Shown: positions 33,467-43,040, counted from the stretch's first letter. The stretch is DNA of 64,000 bases from Bacteroidales bacterium (GCA_018400295.1 JAGYMZ010000003.1:1-64000); one strand, 5' to 3'. Numbers and translations: made by a program. Notes: generated from the sequence alone by a model not told the origin.

Positions 33467-35428
33467 CTATTTCTGCGGCCTGCCTGCTTCTTTGGTCACC
33501 TTTTTCCGGTAAAATTCTGCTTTGGACTCGTTGCCGCGTTCACGGAAAAATTTGCTCAGGAACATGCTGACCTGCATGGGGGCATCCAATTCCACAGCCT
33601 GTTCATAAAACCTGATCCCCTTAAGGGTATCTCCCATACTCATATAATAATTGCCGAAATTTAAATACGGCAATGGCTCATCAGGGTCCAGCTCCATGAT
33701 CTCTTCATTCAGCCGGATGGCTTTCTGGAAGTACCCTTTCAAAAACAGGGCATTGGCCAGTCTGGACCTCGGATTGATAATGTCCGGGTCCAGTTCTATG
33801 CATTTTTCATAAAGCAGAATGGCAGAATCTGTCTTACCCAACTGCTCCAGGGTAACCCCGTAATTGAAAAGGGCCTTGCCATGATCCGGCTTTATCCGAA
33901 TAGCCTTACGGTAGTCCCGGGCAGCTTTTTCATACGCTTTAAAGACACGGGCATGCACAATGCCCATATTGGTCCAGGATGAATAATGTCCCGGATAGAT
34001 CTCAACAGCTTTTTCCCAATGCCGCATGGCTTTTTCCACCGAAGGCCGGACAAATTTCGTAACGTCCACCGGCTTGCTGAGTTCCCGGTAAACCCTTTTC
34101 ATGAGTTCATCAGCCAACAGGTCATGAGCTTTCACAGAATTCCCCAAATGACGAATGTCCGTTTTATACAATGTGTAACTTGTCCTCCATGCTTTGTTCC
34201 TGCTGTATGTTTTTACCGAATACGGGATCAATATTAAAATGATGGCCACCAGGATCCCCGCCAAACTGAACCGGGACACCGGCACTTCCTGTTCTTTCCC
34301 GGCACCGAACAACCGGAAAATTCCGTAAACCAACGCAATAACAAATCCCAGGGAAGGAATAAAAAGAAAACGTTCGCCGATAATGCCCGGCACAAATTTC
34401 AGTATATTCGAATACGCTGCGATGGTCGTAAGGTAATACAGAATAGCAAAAGACAGAATATGCCGGCTTTTGAATTTCCATACAGCCACCGCAAATAATC
34501 CGCCATGGATCAGCAGAGACAGGACCGGCCATATATTATCCATACCCATGATGGGGACGGTGTCATAACCATAATAGTACACCAGGGGATGGGGGAAAAT
34601 CAATAAGCGCAAGTAATAAAGCAATACATAAAACCCGGTCCCGAGGATTGTCCAGAATTCCCCTTCATAAACCAAGGGGTTTTCTATGTACTGGTAGCTC
34701 CGGTTAAGATCCGGCAACCATAACAAGTAAGCGACCCTTGACAAAACAACGGCAAGAATAATGAAAAGAGACAAATACAGGATCTTTCGCGGTTTTAATT
34801 CCGTGAAGAAGTAAAAGGCAAGGGGGAAAACCAGCAAGGTTGTAATGACGGAAACTTTGGACATCAACGCAAGCAAATAAAACAATACGCCCCAGAAAAT
34901 ATGGATGTTTCTACGCAGATCTGCATAACGGATCATGGAATGCAGGGAAAGAACAAAAAAGCCAAAAGCCATGATCTCATCCCGGTTTTTCAGACTGGCA
35001 ACCACTTCCGTATGGATGGGGTGGGCAATGAACAGAAGGGTGATAAAGAAAGGAAGATACACCGTATAATTATTCAGCAAACGCCTCAACAGCTTAAACA
35101 GGAACAATCCGGAGAGAAAATAAAACAATACATTGATCAGGTGGCTGACCATTGGATCCCCTTTGGTAAATTCGTATTCGATCGCATAGGTCATGCTCAT
35201 TACAGGCCGGTAGCCATAGCTCAGGTTGTTCTCCTCACCTGTGGAATACAAGTTTGTAAATATCTCCGGTATGCCATTTATGCCTTGCTGTATGAACGCA
35301 TCATCCGGTGAAATGTGATGGTCGTCCAGGGAATAATCATTAAACATGGTATTGCCGTACAAAGCAAAAGTGATGATGAACAAAATGGCATAAAATAACC
35401 AGTTGCGTTTCTTAATGTTGTTTGCCAT
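33467..35428 (-). CDS. Multi-pass membrane protein with C-terminal TPR repeats (TMTC/O-mannosyltransferase-like)
   Basis: The 653-residue protein has about ten to twelve membrane helices in residues 10-420 and a C-terminal array of four or five tetratricopeptide repeats (about 465-630: WTNMGIVHARVFKAYEKAAR, ALFNYGVTLEQLGKTDSAIL, PYLNFGNYYMSMGDTLKGIR). The first extracytoplasmic loop has DYSLDDHHISPDDAFIQQG, in which an acidic pair after the first helix recalls the catalytic region of GT-C glycosyltransferases such as PMT and TMTC proteins. It may glycosylate exported proteins or lipids. The activity is inferred from architecture only. Confidence 0.72.
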   Translation of the reverse strand: MANNIKKRNWLFYAILFIITFALYGNTMFNDYSLDDHHISPDDAFIQQGINGIPEIFTNLYSTGEENNLSYGYRPVMSMTYAIEYEFTKGDPMVSHLINVLFYFLSGLFLFKLLRRLLNNYTVYLPFFITLLFIAHPIHTEVVASLKNRDEIMAFGFFVLSLHSMIRYADLRRNIHIFWGVLFYLLALMSKVSVITTLLVFPLAFYFFTELKPRKILYLSLFIILAVVLSRVAYLLWLPDLNRSYQYIENPLVYEGEFWTILGTGFYVLLYYLRLLIFPHPLVYYYGYDTVPIMGMDNIWPVLSLLIHGGLFAVAVWKFKSRHILSFAILYYLTTIAAYSNILKFVPGIIGERFLFIPSLGFVIALVYGIFRLFGAGKEQEVPVSRFSLAGILVAIILILIPYSVKTYSRNKAWRTSYTLYKTDIRHLGNSVKAHDLLADELMKRVYRELSKPVDVTKFVRPSVEKAMRHWEKAVEIYPGHYSSWTNMGIVHARVFKAYEKAARDYRKAIRIKPDHGKALFNYGVTLEQLGKTDSAILLYEKCIELDPDIINPRSRLANALFLKGYFQKAIRLNEEIMELDPDEPLPYLNFGNYYMSMGDTLKGIRFYEQAVELDAPMQVSMFLSKFFRERGNESKAEFYRKKVTKEAGRPQK

Positions 35429-35481
35429 AGGTTAACGCTGTCAGGATTTCAATTAAACGATTGTATACAGAACTGAGCACA

Positions 35482-35489
35482 CAAAAATA
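35482..35489 (-). promoter_or_regulatory. -7 box for the TPR membrane protein gene
   Basis: Minus-strand TATTTTTG matches TAnnTTTG, 54 bases before the start codon at 35428. Confidence 0.5.
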
Positions 35490-35496
35490 GGAATAT

Positions 35497-36291
35497 TCAC
35501 CATATTCTGCCGGCGAATCCTTTTATTGCCTTCAGGGTATGCTTTCTTGACTCAATAAAACCCATATGTCCAACATTTGCAAGCAAAAGCATTTCCGCAT
35601 GCCCTGGCTTGACCACCTGGTCGAGAAGAAGATCCAGGGGTATCCTGCTGTCCTTTTTACCGGCAATGAATAAAACAGGGAAACCAGCATTTTCCAATAC
35701 ATCCCGCTTGTCAGTCCGCCGCTTCATGCCTTCCAGGGCGGCGGTAATACCTTCCACGGGGGTTTTGGAAGCAGCAGATCGCAGTTTCCCGATCTTCTTT
35801 GCAAACTTTTCCCTGTTTTCCGGGGCAAAAAGTCCGGGTATAAACTCTTTTATAAAGTCCGTATGACCGCTTTCCACGATATTGATCAGCCGGTCGCGGT
35901 TCATTTTCCCTTCAGGGGTATCCGCAAGGGCGTGGGAATGAAACAAAACCAATCCTTTTAGTTTGCCGGCATATTTTTCGGCAAATGACAGCGCCACATA
36001 TCCGCCAAGGGAATGTCCCACCATAACACATTTCTTCACTTCCAGGGCATTCAGCACCTTATTCACAATGTCTGCCATAAGATCCATGGTATGTATGGAT
36101 TCAAAAACCTCACTTTTACCGAATCCGGGAAGATCAATGCATACCACAGAAAAATGATCCGACAGATCATCCGAGAACACATTCCAAATGTCCATGGATT
36201 CCAGAAAACCATGAAGCAATACAATGGTCCTGCCTTTGCCCTTTATCCGGTACCGGACCTTTTTGCCCCTGAATATCCCTGTACTTTCCAT
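35497..36291 (-). CDS. Alpha/beta hydrolase
   Basis: A 264-residue alpha/beta-hydrolase fold protein. It has the oxyanion motif IVLLHGFLESMDIW, VVCIDLPGFGKSE, the nucleophile elbow VGHSLGGYVALSF (Ser), the acid region VLFIAGKKDSRIPL (Asp) and the catalytic His in LLANVGHMGFIES. The preferred start is MESTGIFRG at 36291; the frame is open 19 codons further. The substrate is not predictable; carboxylesterase or C-C hydrolase are both possible. Confidence 0.85.
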   Translation of the reverse strand: MESTGIFRGKKVRYRIKGKGRTIVLLHGFLESMDIWNVFSDDLSDHFSVVCIDLPGFGKSEVFESIHTMDLMADIVNKVLNALEVKKCVMVGHSLGGYVALSFAEKYAGKLKGLVLFHSHALADTPEGKMNRDRLINIVESGHTDFIKEFIPGLFAPENREKFAKKIGKLRSAASKTPVEGITAALEGMKRRTDKRDVLENAGFPVLFIAGKKDSRIPLDLLLDQVVKPGHAEMLLLANVGHMGFIESRKHTLKAIKGFAGRIW

Positions 36292-36352
36292 ACCATCCTG
36301 ATTTATGAATAAACGGTATTTAACCCCAAGGTAGAACCCTGGACCCATTTTT

Positions 36353-36420
36353 TCCGATGCAGAGCATCGGGGAATTAAACCATATTTTCTCGTCCGCCAC
36401 AGCGAACGCGAAGGCGGATT
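36353..36420. repeat. Palindromic REP-like intergenic element
   Basis: Two adjacent inverted repeats lie between convergently-ordered minus genes: CCGATGC-AGA-GCATCGG (perfect 7-base-pair stem) followed about 30 bases later by GTCCGCC with GGCGGAT around a 14-base GC-rich loop (36392-36419). This kind of paired palindrome looks like a dispersed intergenic repeat unit. I find only one copy in this window. Confidence 0.45.
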
Positions 36421-36465
36421 AAAAAAGATGGATGCGATTTTGTTCCTGACAACCCATAAATGCTG

Positions 36466-37383
36466 TTAATACCGAACGATACTGACGCTGGAAATTGCGG
36501 ATTCCAGGGTAACTTTCATCTTTTTTCCGTCATCATGAAAGTTCCCGGTACGGTACAAACCGCGTTCGATTTTCTCAAACCCCCTGAAGTTACGGCTTGT
36601 CAGAAATGATTCAGAACGCACCTCGCAAGCAACCGACTCAGGAATTCTTAAGGTAAGCGCAGTCGCACCGGCATCGATGGTAACCTCTGTATCATCAAAT
36701 GCCTCACCAAACGTAATATCAATGGAAGCAGCGCCCCCTTCGAGCTCCAATGCTTTTATCTTATACGGGCTCAGATCAAGATCAATTTTTGCAGCGCCGG
36801 CATCAATATCGATGGTCCATACCGGATCTGTATGCAGCATCATTTCGGTCGTATTGCGCACCCGCGCGATACCGGAGACTGAATTTTCCAGGCCGAGGGT
36901 AATGCTTTTCCTTTCTTCTGTTCCGGATATTTTCATGGCATATGGCCCTATATTCCCTTTATGATCAAAAGAAAACAGGTCTTCCGTTGAATTTTTTATG
37001 CGAAAGGTACCGGCAGCAGCCTCCAGGTTCAGGTCCACAAATCTGACGGCAGGATCATAAGGTTCTGTAACAAATTGATCGGACCAATGCGCATCGCCTT
37101 CTTCCATGTGGGAATATTCATCACGGTCACAGGAATATCGGTCATTCCAGTGCCAGGAATCCCCGCCCACCATCCAAAGGGTTATGATAATGGCCAGGGC
37201 AGACAGGATTAGTTTCCAAACCGATTTCACCGGAAGGATCGACAGGCCCCATAAAATCAGAAGCAGCGGCCATAGCTGCCACAAATCACGCCAGCTGAAA
37301 TAAAGGACATCCAGGTTTTTAAGAAAAAGGAGGACACCCAGGACAACGAGGATCAATCCCCAAAAAATATTTTTATAGTTCAT
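36466..37383 (-). CDS. LiaF-like membrane protein (LiaI/LiaF transmembrane region plus toast-rack domain)
   Basis: The 305-residue protein has an N-terminal LiaI/LiaF-type membrane region (IFWGLILVVLGVLLFLKNL, LLLILWGLSILPVKSV and a third helix, all within residues 5-72). After an acidic linker comes a beta-rich extracytoplasmic/cytoplasmic body with repeated short strands (DLNLEAAAGTFRIKNS, TIDIDAGAAKIDLDLS, ELEGGAASIDITFGEA, VTIDAGATALTLRIPE), the toast-rack (DUF2154) fold. LiaF proteins regulate cell-envelope stress responses in Firmicutes; here it follows the pspC gene by four bases. Confidence 0.8.
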   Translation of the reverse strand: MNYKNIFWGLILVVLGVLLFLKNLDVLYFSWRDLWQLWPLLLILWGLSILPVKSVWKLILSALAIIITLWMVGGDSWHWNDRYSCDRDEYSHMEEGDAHWSDQFVTEPYDPAVRFVDLNLEAAAGTFRIKNSTEDLFSFDHKGNIGPYAMKISGTEERKSITLGLENSVSGIARVRNTTEMMLHTDPVWTIDIDAGAAKIDLDLSPYKIKALELEGGAASIDITFGEAFDDTEVTIDAGATALTLRIPESVACEVRSESFLTSRNFRGFEKIERGLYRTGNFHDDGKKMKVTLESAISSVSIVRY

Positions 37384-37387
37384 GGCG

Positions 37388-37843
37388 TCAGTGTTTTTTA
37401 CTTTTTGTAATGCTTGACCAGATCAGGGCAATACCAGCCACCAACAATATGACGGGCCAGAGGTCGCCGAACTCTATCCGGGGAACAAACCTGATGATCA
37501 GAAAAATTATGCCCAGTGCGATCAGGATCAGTCCGGCAATAAGATTTCCGTCATTCCTGGATTTTTCCCAGGGCTTTTGGGGATGCTCCTTTTCGGGTTT
37601 CCCCTCCGTAAAATTCTTCTGTTCATTTTCCATATATTTAAGTTTTTCGGGTGAAAATTCCTCCAGGGGTAAGACAATCCATAAAATAATATACAGCAGG
37701 ATGCCACCTCCCCAGAGTGCCATCAACACAAATAATAGTCGGATGATGAGCGGATCAATGTTCAGATATTCAGCGATCCCGCCTGCCACCCCTCCAAAAA
37801 TGCTGTTGAACCTGCTTCGGTATAATCCGGATTGATTTGCCAT
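37388..37843 (-). CDS. PspC domain protein
   Basis: This 151-residue PspC-type protein begins GLYRSRFNSIFGGVAGGIAE, the conserved PspC start, and continues YLNIDPLIIRLLFVLMALWG with the first membrane helix. A charged linker (EQKNFTEGKPEKEHPQKPWE) separates it from two further C-terminal helices that resemble the LiaI/LiaF segment (GNLIAGLILIALGIIFLIIR). The true start is the ATG at 37843; the open frame is six codons longer. PspC senses membrane stress in other bacteria. The LiaF-like gene follows immediately. Confidence 0.88.
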   Translation of the reverse strand: MANQSGLYRSRFNSIFGGVAGGIAEYLNIDPLIIRLLFVLMALWGGGILLYIILWIVLPLEEFSPEKLKYMENEQKNFTEGKPEKEHPQKPWEKSRNDGNLIAGLILIALGIIFLIIRFVPRIEFGDLWPVILLVAGIALIWSSITKSKKH

Positions 37844-37858
37844 AATGAAAAGTTTTAA

Positions 37859-37866
37859 CAAATATA
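37859..37866 (-). promoter_or_regulatory. -7 box for the pspC/liaF-like pair
   Basis: Minus-strand TATATTTG matches TAnnTTTG, 16 bases before the pspC ATG. It favours the start at 37843. Confidence 0.55.
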
Positions 37867-37884
37867 ATCAAAAGCAAAAAAGAT

Positions 37885-38301
37885 CTACACGCGTTGGTCA
37901 AATCCGTGAAAACGTTTTTCCCATCCCCGGGGTGGCAACGGACATTCTTCCTTCCGGCCGAACCATTGATACCGGTTGGCGGCAACCCGGTCGTATACCC
38001 AATTCCTGAATCCGGCCGGGAGGAACCTGAGCAGGTAAAATAGACGAAAGCCCCCGCCCATATCCCTGAGAAGATGCAACACAGCATCGGATCTCAAATA
38101 CATATCCCCTCCGCGAATATAGACCGCCGTATCTATATTCCGTGATCTCCCGCCTGTGATGCGGGCTGCAAAATGTGACTCCAGGGGGGCAAAATGGACA
38201 CGTCCCCTCCTGTCATTTCTGAACACAAAGGCAACAAGCCCATTACATAAATTGCAAACCCCATCATACAAAAGCAACTTATCAGGGACCATATCCGGCA
38301 T
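37885..38301 (-). CDS. DCC family thiol-disulfide oxidoreductase-like protein (DUF393)
   Basis: A 138-residue member of the DUF393/DCC family, named after the DxxCxxC motif, here LLYDGVCNLCNGLVAFVFRN (Cys16, Cys19). It has a thioredoxin-like fold and probable redox activity; substrates are unknown. The rest (HFAPLESHFAARITGG, LRSDAVLHLLRDMGGGFRLF, GFRNWVYDRVAANRY) is family-typical. It lies 40 bases upstream of pspC on the same strand, with its own -7 box, so any operon link is uncertain. Confidence 0.88.
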   Translation of the reverse strand: MPDMVPDKLLLYDGVCNLCNGLVAFVFRNDRRGRVHFAPLESHFAARITGGRSRNIDTAVYIRGGDMYLRSDAVLHLLRDMGGGFRLFYLLRFLPAGFRNWVYDRVAANRYQWFGRKEECPLPPRGWEKRFHGFDQRV

Positions 38302-38319
38302 ACACTTTTATTCTACAAA

Positions 38320-38327
38320 CAAAAATA
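38320..38327 (-). promoter_or_regulatory. -7 box for the DCC protein gene
   Basis: Minus-strand TATTTTTG matches TAnnTTTG, 19 bases before the start codon at 38301. Confidence 0.5.
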
Positions 38328-38482
38328 AAAACCATTTGTTTGTTTAGTGATCATTCGTAAATACGCAATGGTCTTCATATCGCATTTTCTTTATATATTT
38401 ACCATGTATTGTTTGCGCATCAGGCGCCAACAGAGAGTAAGAGATATGTTCGGTGAATTTCTGCAGAACAACCGTTTGATAT

Positions 38483-39850
38483 ATGGAACATAAAATCACC
38501 AAATCAGGAACGCAGCTTATCGTACCGGACAATCCGGTCATCCCTTTTATCCGGGGCGACGGGACCGGTCCCGATATATGGAATGCTTCCCGGAAAGTTT
38601 TTGATGCCGCCGTGGACAAAGCATACAAAGGAAAAAGGCGGATAAGCTGGAAAGAAGTATTTGCCGGGGAAACTTCATTCAACCGCAGCGGCGAATGGCT
38701 GCCCGGGGAAACCATTGATGCCTTCCGGGAATATCTCGTAGGCATTAAAGGCCCCCTGACCACACCGGTCGGCGGTGGCATTCGTTCCCTGAATGTTGCC
38801 CTCAGGCAAATCCTGGATCTATATGTATGCCTTCGCCCGGTTAAATATATCAGGGGCGTACCTTCACCGGTAAAGAAGCCCTGGGATGTGGACATAACCA
38901 TTTTCAGGGAAAATACGGAAGACATCTATGCCGGCATTGAATGGAAGGAAGGCAGCCGGGAAGTCCGGAAAGTCATTAATTTCATAGAAAACGAAATGGG
39001 TATCCGGAAGATCCGCTTTCCGGAGACTTCCGGCATTGGGATCAAGCCTATTTCCAGGGAAGGCAGCGTGCGCCTGGTCCGCGCAGCCATAAAATTCGCC
39101 CTGAAAGAGGGGAAAAGATCCGTCACCCTTGTTCACAAAGGCAACATCATGAAATATACGGAAGGCGCCTTTAAAAACTGGGGCTATGAACTTGCCGCAA
39201 AAGAATTCAGGGACCGGATCGTTACACAGCGGGAAAGCTGGATAATTGGCAATTATGAAGACAATCCCGGCATTTCAACAGAAGAGAACGCAGCGAAACT
39301 GGAGCCCGGTTATGAACGCATGACCCCAGACCAGCAGAAAGAAATACGCGCAGAGGTTGAACAGGCCCTAACGCTCCTACCCACCCATGGAAATGGAAAA
39401 TGGAAAGAAAAACTCCTGATCCGGGACGCCATTGCAGATATTGCTTTGCAACAAGTACTCACACGCGCCGATGATTTCGATGTGGTAGCTACCATGAACC
39501 TGAACGGGGATTATTTGTCCGATGCCCTGGCCGCCCAGGTAGGCGGCATTGGCATTGCCCCCGGAGCCAACATCAATTACGATACCGGCCATGCCATCTT
39601 TGAAGCCACACATGGTACGGCACCAAAATATGCCGGTCTCGACAAGGTCAATCCCAGCTCCGTCATCCTTTCCGGCGCCCTGATGTTCAAGTATATGGGA
39701 TGGGATGAGGCACATGATCTCATTTGGCAGGGAACAGAAAAAGCGGTAGCCCGGAAAAAGGTAACATACGATTACCACCGGATGATGGATGGCGCGACCT
39801 TGCTCAAGTGTTCTGAATTCGGGGATGCCATTATTAAAAACATGCTTTGA
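38483..39850 (+). CDS. icd: NADP-dependent isocitrate dehydrogenase
   Basis: A 455-residue type-I isocitrate dehydrogenase that oxidises isocitrate to 2-oxoglutarate. The substrate site is in [20 protein letters not shown], where Ser102 corresponds to the residue phosphorylated by AceK in E. coli; metal and substrate residues lie in the later [20 protein letters not shown]. Cofactor specificity is indicated by [16 protein letters not shown], whose Lys-Tyr pair is the NADP-binding signature. It is about 40 residues longer than E. coli Icd, with extra sequence near the middle ([16 protein letters not shown]). gltA follows after 37 bases. Confidence 0.93.
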   Translation: MEHKITKSGTQLIVPDNPVIPFIRGDGTGPDIWNASRKVFDAAVDKAYKGKRRISWKEVFAGETSFNRSGEWLPGETIDAFREYLVGIKGPLTTPVGGGIRSLNVALRQILDLYVCLRPVKYIRGVPSPVKKPWDVDITIFRENTEDIYAGIEWKEGSREVRKVINFIENEMGIRKIRFPETSGIGIKPISREGSVRLVRAAIKFALKEGKRSVTLVHKGNIMKYTEGAFKNWGYELAAKEFRDRIVTQRESWIIGNYEDNPGISTEENAAKLEPGYERMTPDQQKEIRAEVEQALTLLPTHGNGKWKEKLLIRDAIADIALQQVLTRADDFDVVATMNLNGDYLSDALAAQVGGIGIAPGANINYDTGHAIFEATHGTAPKYAGLDKVNPSSVILSGALMFKYMGWDEAHDLIWQGTEKAVARKKVTYDYHRMMDGATLLKCSEFGDAIIKNML

Positions 39851-39887
39851 TAAAGAAAATCACCAACCATAACATATTTATTATCCT

Positions 39888-41240
39888 ATGGCAACACTCA
39901 AATCGACATTACATGACAAAATAGAAGAATGGAGGCCCAGGACCAAAAGGCTTATGCAGGAATACGCGGATATTGAAGTGGATAAAGTAACCATCTCCAA
40001 GATCCTTGGCGGCATGCGCGGATTGAAATGCCTGGTCACCGACATTTCATACCTGGACCCCAATGAAGGCATACGGTACCGGGGATATACCCTGCATGAA
40101 GTATTCCAAAAGCTCCCCAGGCCTGCGAATGCTGAAATACCTTATGTCGAAGGACTTTTATACCTTTTGCTTACGGGAGACATACCCTCCGAAAGCGATG
40201 TATCCGATGTGGTGGATGAATTCAGCAAACGCAGGATCCTGCCCAGGTATGTTTATGAAGTAATTGATGCTTTCCCTTGTTGCAGTCACCCCATGACCAT
40301 CTTCTCCTCGGCCATCCTGACCATGCACCGGGAATCCTTTTTCAATAAAAAATACCATGCAGGCATCAACAAGCTCGATTATTGGGAACCCATGTTTGAA
40401 GATTCCCTGAACCTTTTGGCCAAATTACCTGAAATCGCCTCATATATCTATGCAAAATTATACATGGATGGAAAAGAGATACAATCCAACCCATCCCTGG
40501 ATATGGGCGGCAACTTTGCATTCATGATGGGGAAAGATAAGCCTTACGATGATGTGTCCCGCTTGCATTTCATATTACACAGCGACCACGAAAGCGGAAA
40601 TGTCAGCGCCCACACCGGGCATCTTGTGGCCAGCTCACTGTCCGATATTTACCTCAGCACATCTGCCATGATCAACGGACTGGCCGGTCCATTGCACGGC
40701 CTGGCCAACCAGGAAGTACTCCGCTGGCTACGTGAGCTCATAGACCGCATGGGCGGCGCTGAGCCAACCGAAGCCGAACTGAAACAATATGTATGGGATA
40801 CCCTGAACTCCGGACTGGTGGTTCCGGGTTATGGACACGCAGTGCTCCGGAAAACAGACCCACGGTATCTGATCCAGAGGGAATTCAGCCTTAAGCACCT
40901 TCCGGAAGATCCCATTTTTAAATACGTGGACATGCTTTATAAAATCGTGCCCCCCATTCTGATGGAACAAGGCAAGGCCAAAAATCCCTGGCCCAATGTC
41001 GATGCTCAATCCGGAGTGATCCAGTGGCATTACGGGGTCAGGGAATACGATTTTTACACGGTCCTTTTCGGAATAGGCAGGGCCATCGGTATCGCGGCCA
41101 ATGTCATCTGGGACAGGGCCCTTCTGTATCCGCTGGAAAGGCCAAAATCACTGACAACCGCTATGCTCGAAGAAATTGCCGGGATAAAGCCGCCGGCAGC
41201 ACAAACCCGGGGCAGGCATGGAAAAAGTGACGATGTATAA
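39888..41240 (+). CDS. gltA: Citrate synthase (eukaryotic-type)
   Basis: The 450-residue citrate synthase is of the type similar to mitochondrial enzymes. The catalytic residues sit in LHFILHSDHESGNVSAHTGH, MINGLAGPLHGLANQEVLRW (His) and VDAQSGVIQWHYGV (Asp). GMRGLKCLVTDISYLDPNEG followed by IRYRGYTLHEVFQKLP is the conserved N-terminal oxaloacetate-site region. It condenses acetyl-CoA with oxaloacetate. With icd directly upstream it forms the oxidative branch that leads to 2-oxoglutarate and glutamate; no aconitase gene is in the window. Confidence 0.93.
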   Translation: MATLKSTLHDKIEEWRPRTKRLMQEYADIEVDKVTISKILGGMRGLKCLVTDISYLDPNEGIRYRGYTLHEVFQKLPRPANAEIPYVEGLLYLLLTGDIPSESDVSDVVDEFSKRRILPRYVYEVIDAFPCCSHPMTIFSSAILTMHRESFFNKKYHAGINKLDYWEPMFEDSLNLLAKLPEIASYIYAKLYMDGKEIQSNPSLDMGGNFAFMMGKDKPYDDVSRLHFILHSDHESGNVSAHTGHLVASSLSDIYLSTSAMINGLAGPLHGLANQEVLRWLRELIDRMGGAEPTEAELKQYVWDTLNSGLVVPGYGHAVLRKTDPRYLIQREFSLKHLPEDPIFKYVDMLYKIVPPILMEQGKAKNPWPNVDAQSGVIQWHYGVREYDFYTVLFGIGRAIGIAANVIWDRALLYPLERPKSLTTAMLEEIAGIKPPAAQTRGRHGKSDDV

Positions 41241-41255
41241 GGTCATGGATTGATT

Positions 41256-41291
41256 GGCCAGACCTCCGGGAACCGATGCCCGGACCTGGCC
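41256..41291. terminator. Strong hairpin between convergent gltA and DUF5723 genes
   Basis: GGCCAG/CTGGCC and TCCGGG/CCCGGA stack into a 12-base-pair stem with a 3/1 internal loop and an 8-base loop. It sits exactly between two convergent stop codons and probably acts on both transcripts. No T-run is present on either side, so termination may not be simply intrinsic. Confidence 0.55.
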
Positions 41292-41298
41292 GGCTGAT

Positions 41299-42795
41299 TT
41301 ACCTGCGATAACGCCCGTACTCCTGGTTCAGGCACTCGTCGGGACTCCGGAGAAAAGGACATATTCCCTTGCTGAAATTGATCTTAATGGAAAAATAAAT
41401 GTCCATGCCTTCAAAATCGCTTAAACCCAGAAATCCACCAAGTTTATCTGTCCCAACCGTCAAAAAAGCCAGCCTCGCCGCAAGGCCGATCCTGGGATAT
41501 CGCATTTCATAGAGAGAGACGGGCAGGGCAATTTCATACAAGCGATTTTCATAGCGGGGTGTAAAGGACAATTGCATTGGCCTCCGGATATAATTCTGAC
41601 CCAGTTTCAGGGGCATGATCCCTGTGGCATTCACATACCAATCCGGCCTGAACTGATAGTCAAGCTGGACTGAAAAGGCCGAGGGCAGGATCATTTTGAA
41701 CTTTTCGCCGGTTTCAGCCGCGTCCGGGTCGTTGTAAAACCGGTTGTTGATGATATCCATCATCTGGTTCAAGTCGGAATAATTGATCGTTTTCAAATCC
41801 TCCCAATAGGTATTCACATTGTCGTATGCATAAGCCCGGGCATTTTCGGTAAAATTGATGCTTCCAATGTCCAGTAAGGAAAATCCGACCCGGTAGAAAT
41901 AATCCGGGTACCGTTGTTCACACAGATGATCAAAGCGGCTTTTCTGGGCTTGCCTCTTCGTCCGGGAATACGTCACACCAACATCTGCCCCGATCCCCCG
42001 GCCCTTGAATAAGGGACCATCGTCAGGAATGTCGTTGTTATCGTAATTCAGCGGCAGGGAATATCCGGCACGGGCATCAAGGTTTAAAATATTAATGGTG
42101 CTGTCGTTCAATACAATATAATCCACATGATCCAGATCAAGATAACCGCTGGCAACCCCGCTCAGGTACTTCAGCGTAATCCCCCCGGTAATGCGGTCCA
42201 TCCCATATTTATACAGAACACCGGAATAAGTCAATCCGATCTCCCCCCATTCCAGGTTGGAAAGATAGGCATCATGATCGTTGTAATTAATGTTATGCTG
42301 TGGCGCGTATTCCAGTCCCTCATACAAAAAATTGGCAACGTCGTACGGCATGCGGTACATCGACATATTGGACCTCAATGCCGTATGCAGGCCAAAGGCA
42401 TGGTCACCCACGACGATCATGAAAGACGGCCCCTGCATGCGTATGTTCATATAGGCATGCTTCAGGTCTTTATTGCGGTACCGGTCAAACAAATTCTCAT
42501 CATCGCCATATGCAGGAATATGTCCATCCGGGCCCAGTATCTTAAACAGCCCATAATCCTCTTTGTGAATGTGCAGATAATTGTTTTCCGCAAAAATATC
42601 CCCGGTAAGGAGATTCACGTCCATATATAATTTGGAATTGACAAGGGAGGAGGGATTTATGGCGATGCCTGCAGAACCGGAATAATTACTATTGACTGTT
42701 CCCCACATTTCCTGAGCTCCGGATGTTACCGTCAGCCCCATCAAAATTAAGGACAGATATACAGAAAATAATTTTGATGCTCGTCGATCAATCAT
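41299..42795 (-). CDS. DUF5723 family exported protein (probable outer-membrane beta-barrel)
   Basis: A 498-residue protein of a Bacteroidota-specific family. It has a signal peptide (about 8-27, ending TSGAQ), then EMWGTVNSNYSGSAGIAINP followed by SSLVNSKLYMDVNLLTGD, the family's N-terminal motif (WGLxNSNYAG). The remainder shows alternating hydrophobic and aromatic strands expected of an outer-membrane barrel (YGMDRITGGITLKYLSG, PSAFSVQLDYQFRPDWYVNA, PRIGLAARLAFLTVGTDKLG). Function is unknown. Confidence 0.78.
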   Translation of the reverse strand: MIDRRASKLFSVYLSLILMGLTVTSGAQEMWGTVNSNYSGSAGIAINPSSLVNSKLYMDVNLLTGDIFAENNYLHIHKEDYGLFKILGPDGHIPAYGDDENLFDRYRNKDLKHAYMNIRMQGPSFMIVVGDHAFGLHTALRSNMSMYRMPYDVANFLYEGLEYAPQHNINYNDHDAYLSNLEWGEIGLTYSGVLYKYGMDRITGGITLKYLSGVASGYLDLDHVDYIVLNDSTINILNLDARAGYSLPLNYDNNDIPDDGPLFKGRGIGADVGVTYSRTKRQAQKSRFDHLCEQRYPDYFYRVGFSLLDIGSINFTENARAYAYDNVNTYWEDLKTINYSDLNQMMDIINNRFYNDPDAAETGEKFKMILPSAFSVQLDYQFRPDWYVNATGIMPLKLGQNYIRRPMQLSFTPRYENRLYEIALPVSLYEMRYPRIGLAARLAFLTVGTDKLGGFLGLSDFEGMDIYFSIKINFSKGICPFLRSPDECLNQEYGRYRR

Positions 42796-42837
42796 TGATT
42801 AAAGCCGGGTTTTTTGCCAGGTTTTTAAACAAAGGCA

Positions 42838-42845
42838 CAAATTTA
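42838..42845 (-). promoter_or_regulatory. -7 box for the DUF5723 gene
   Basis: Minus-strand TAAATTTG matches TAnnTTTG, 43 bases before the start codon at 42795. Confidence 0.5.
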
Positions 42846-43040
42846 AACAATCGTAGCAGTATCGCTGTATAGAATCAAATTTTTTATTCATCATAATTAC
42901 CCGGCGGCAACATCTTACAGAAAGAATAACTGGAAAAACCCGGAAATATTATATTCCGAAACCCCCAAGCATCATTTTCCGGAAAAATGCCGTCCCCACC
43001 CACATACCCAGAATTTTTAGGAATAAATGAGGATTTTATA

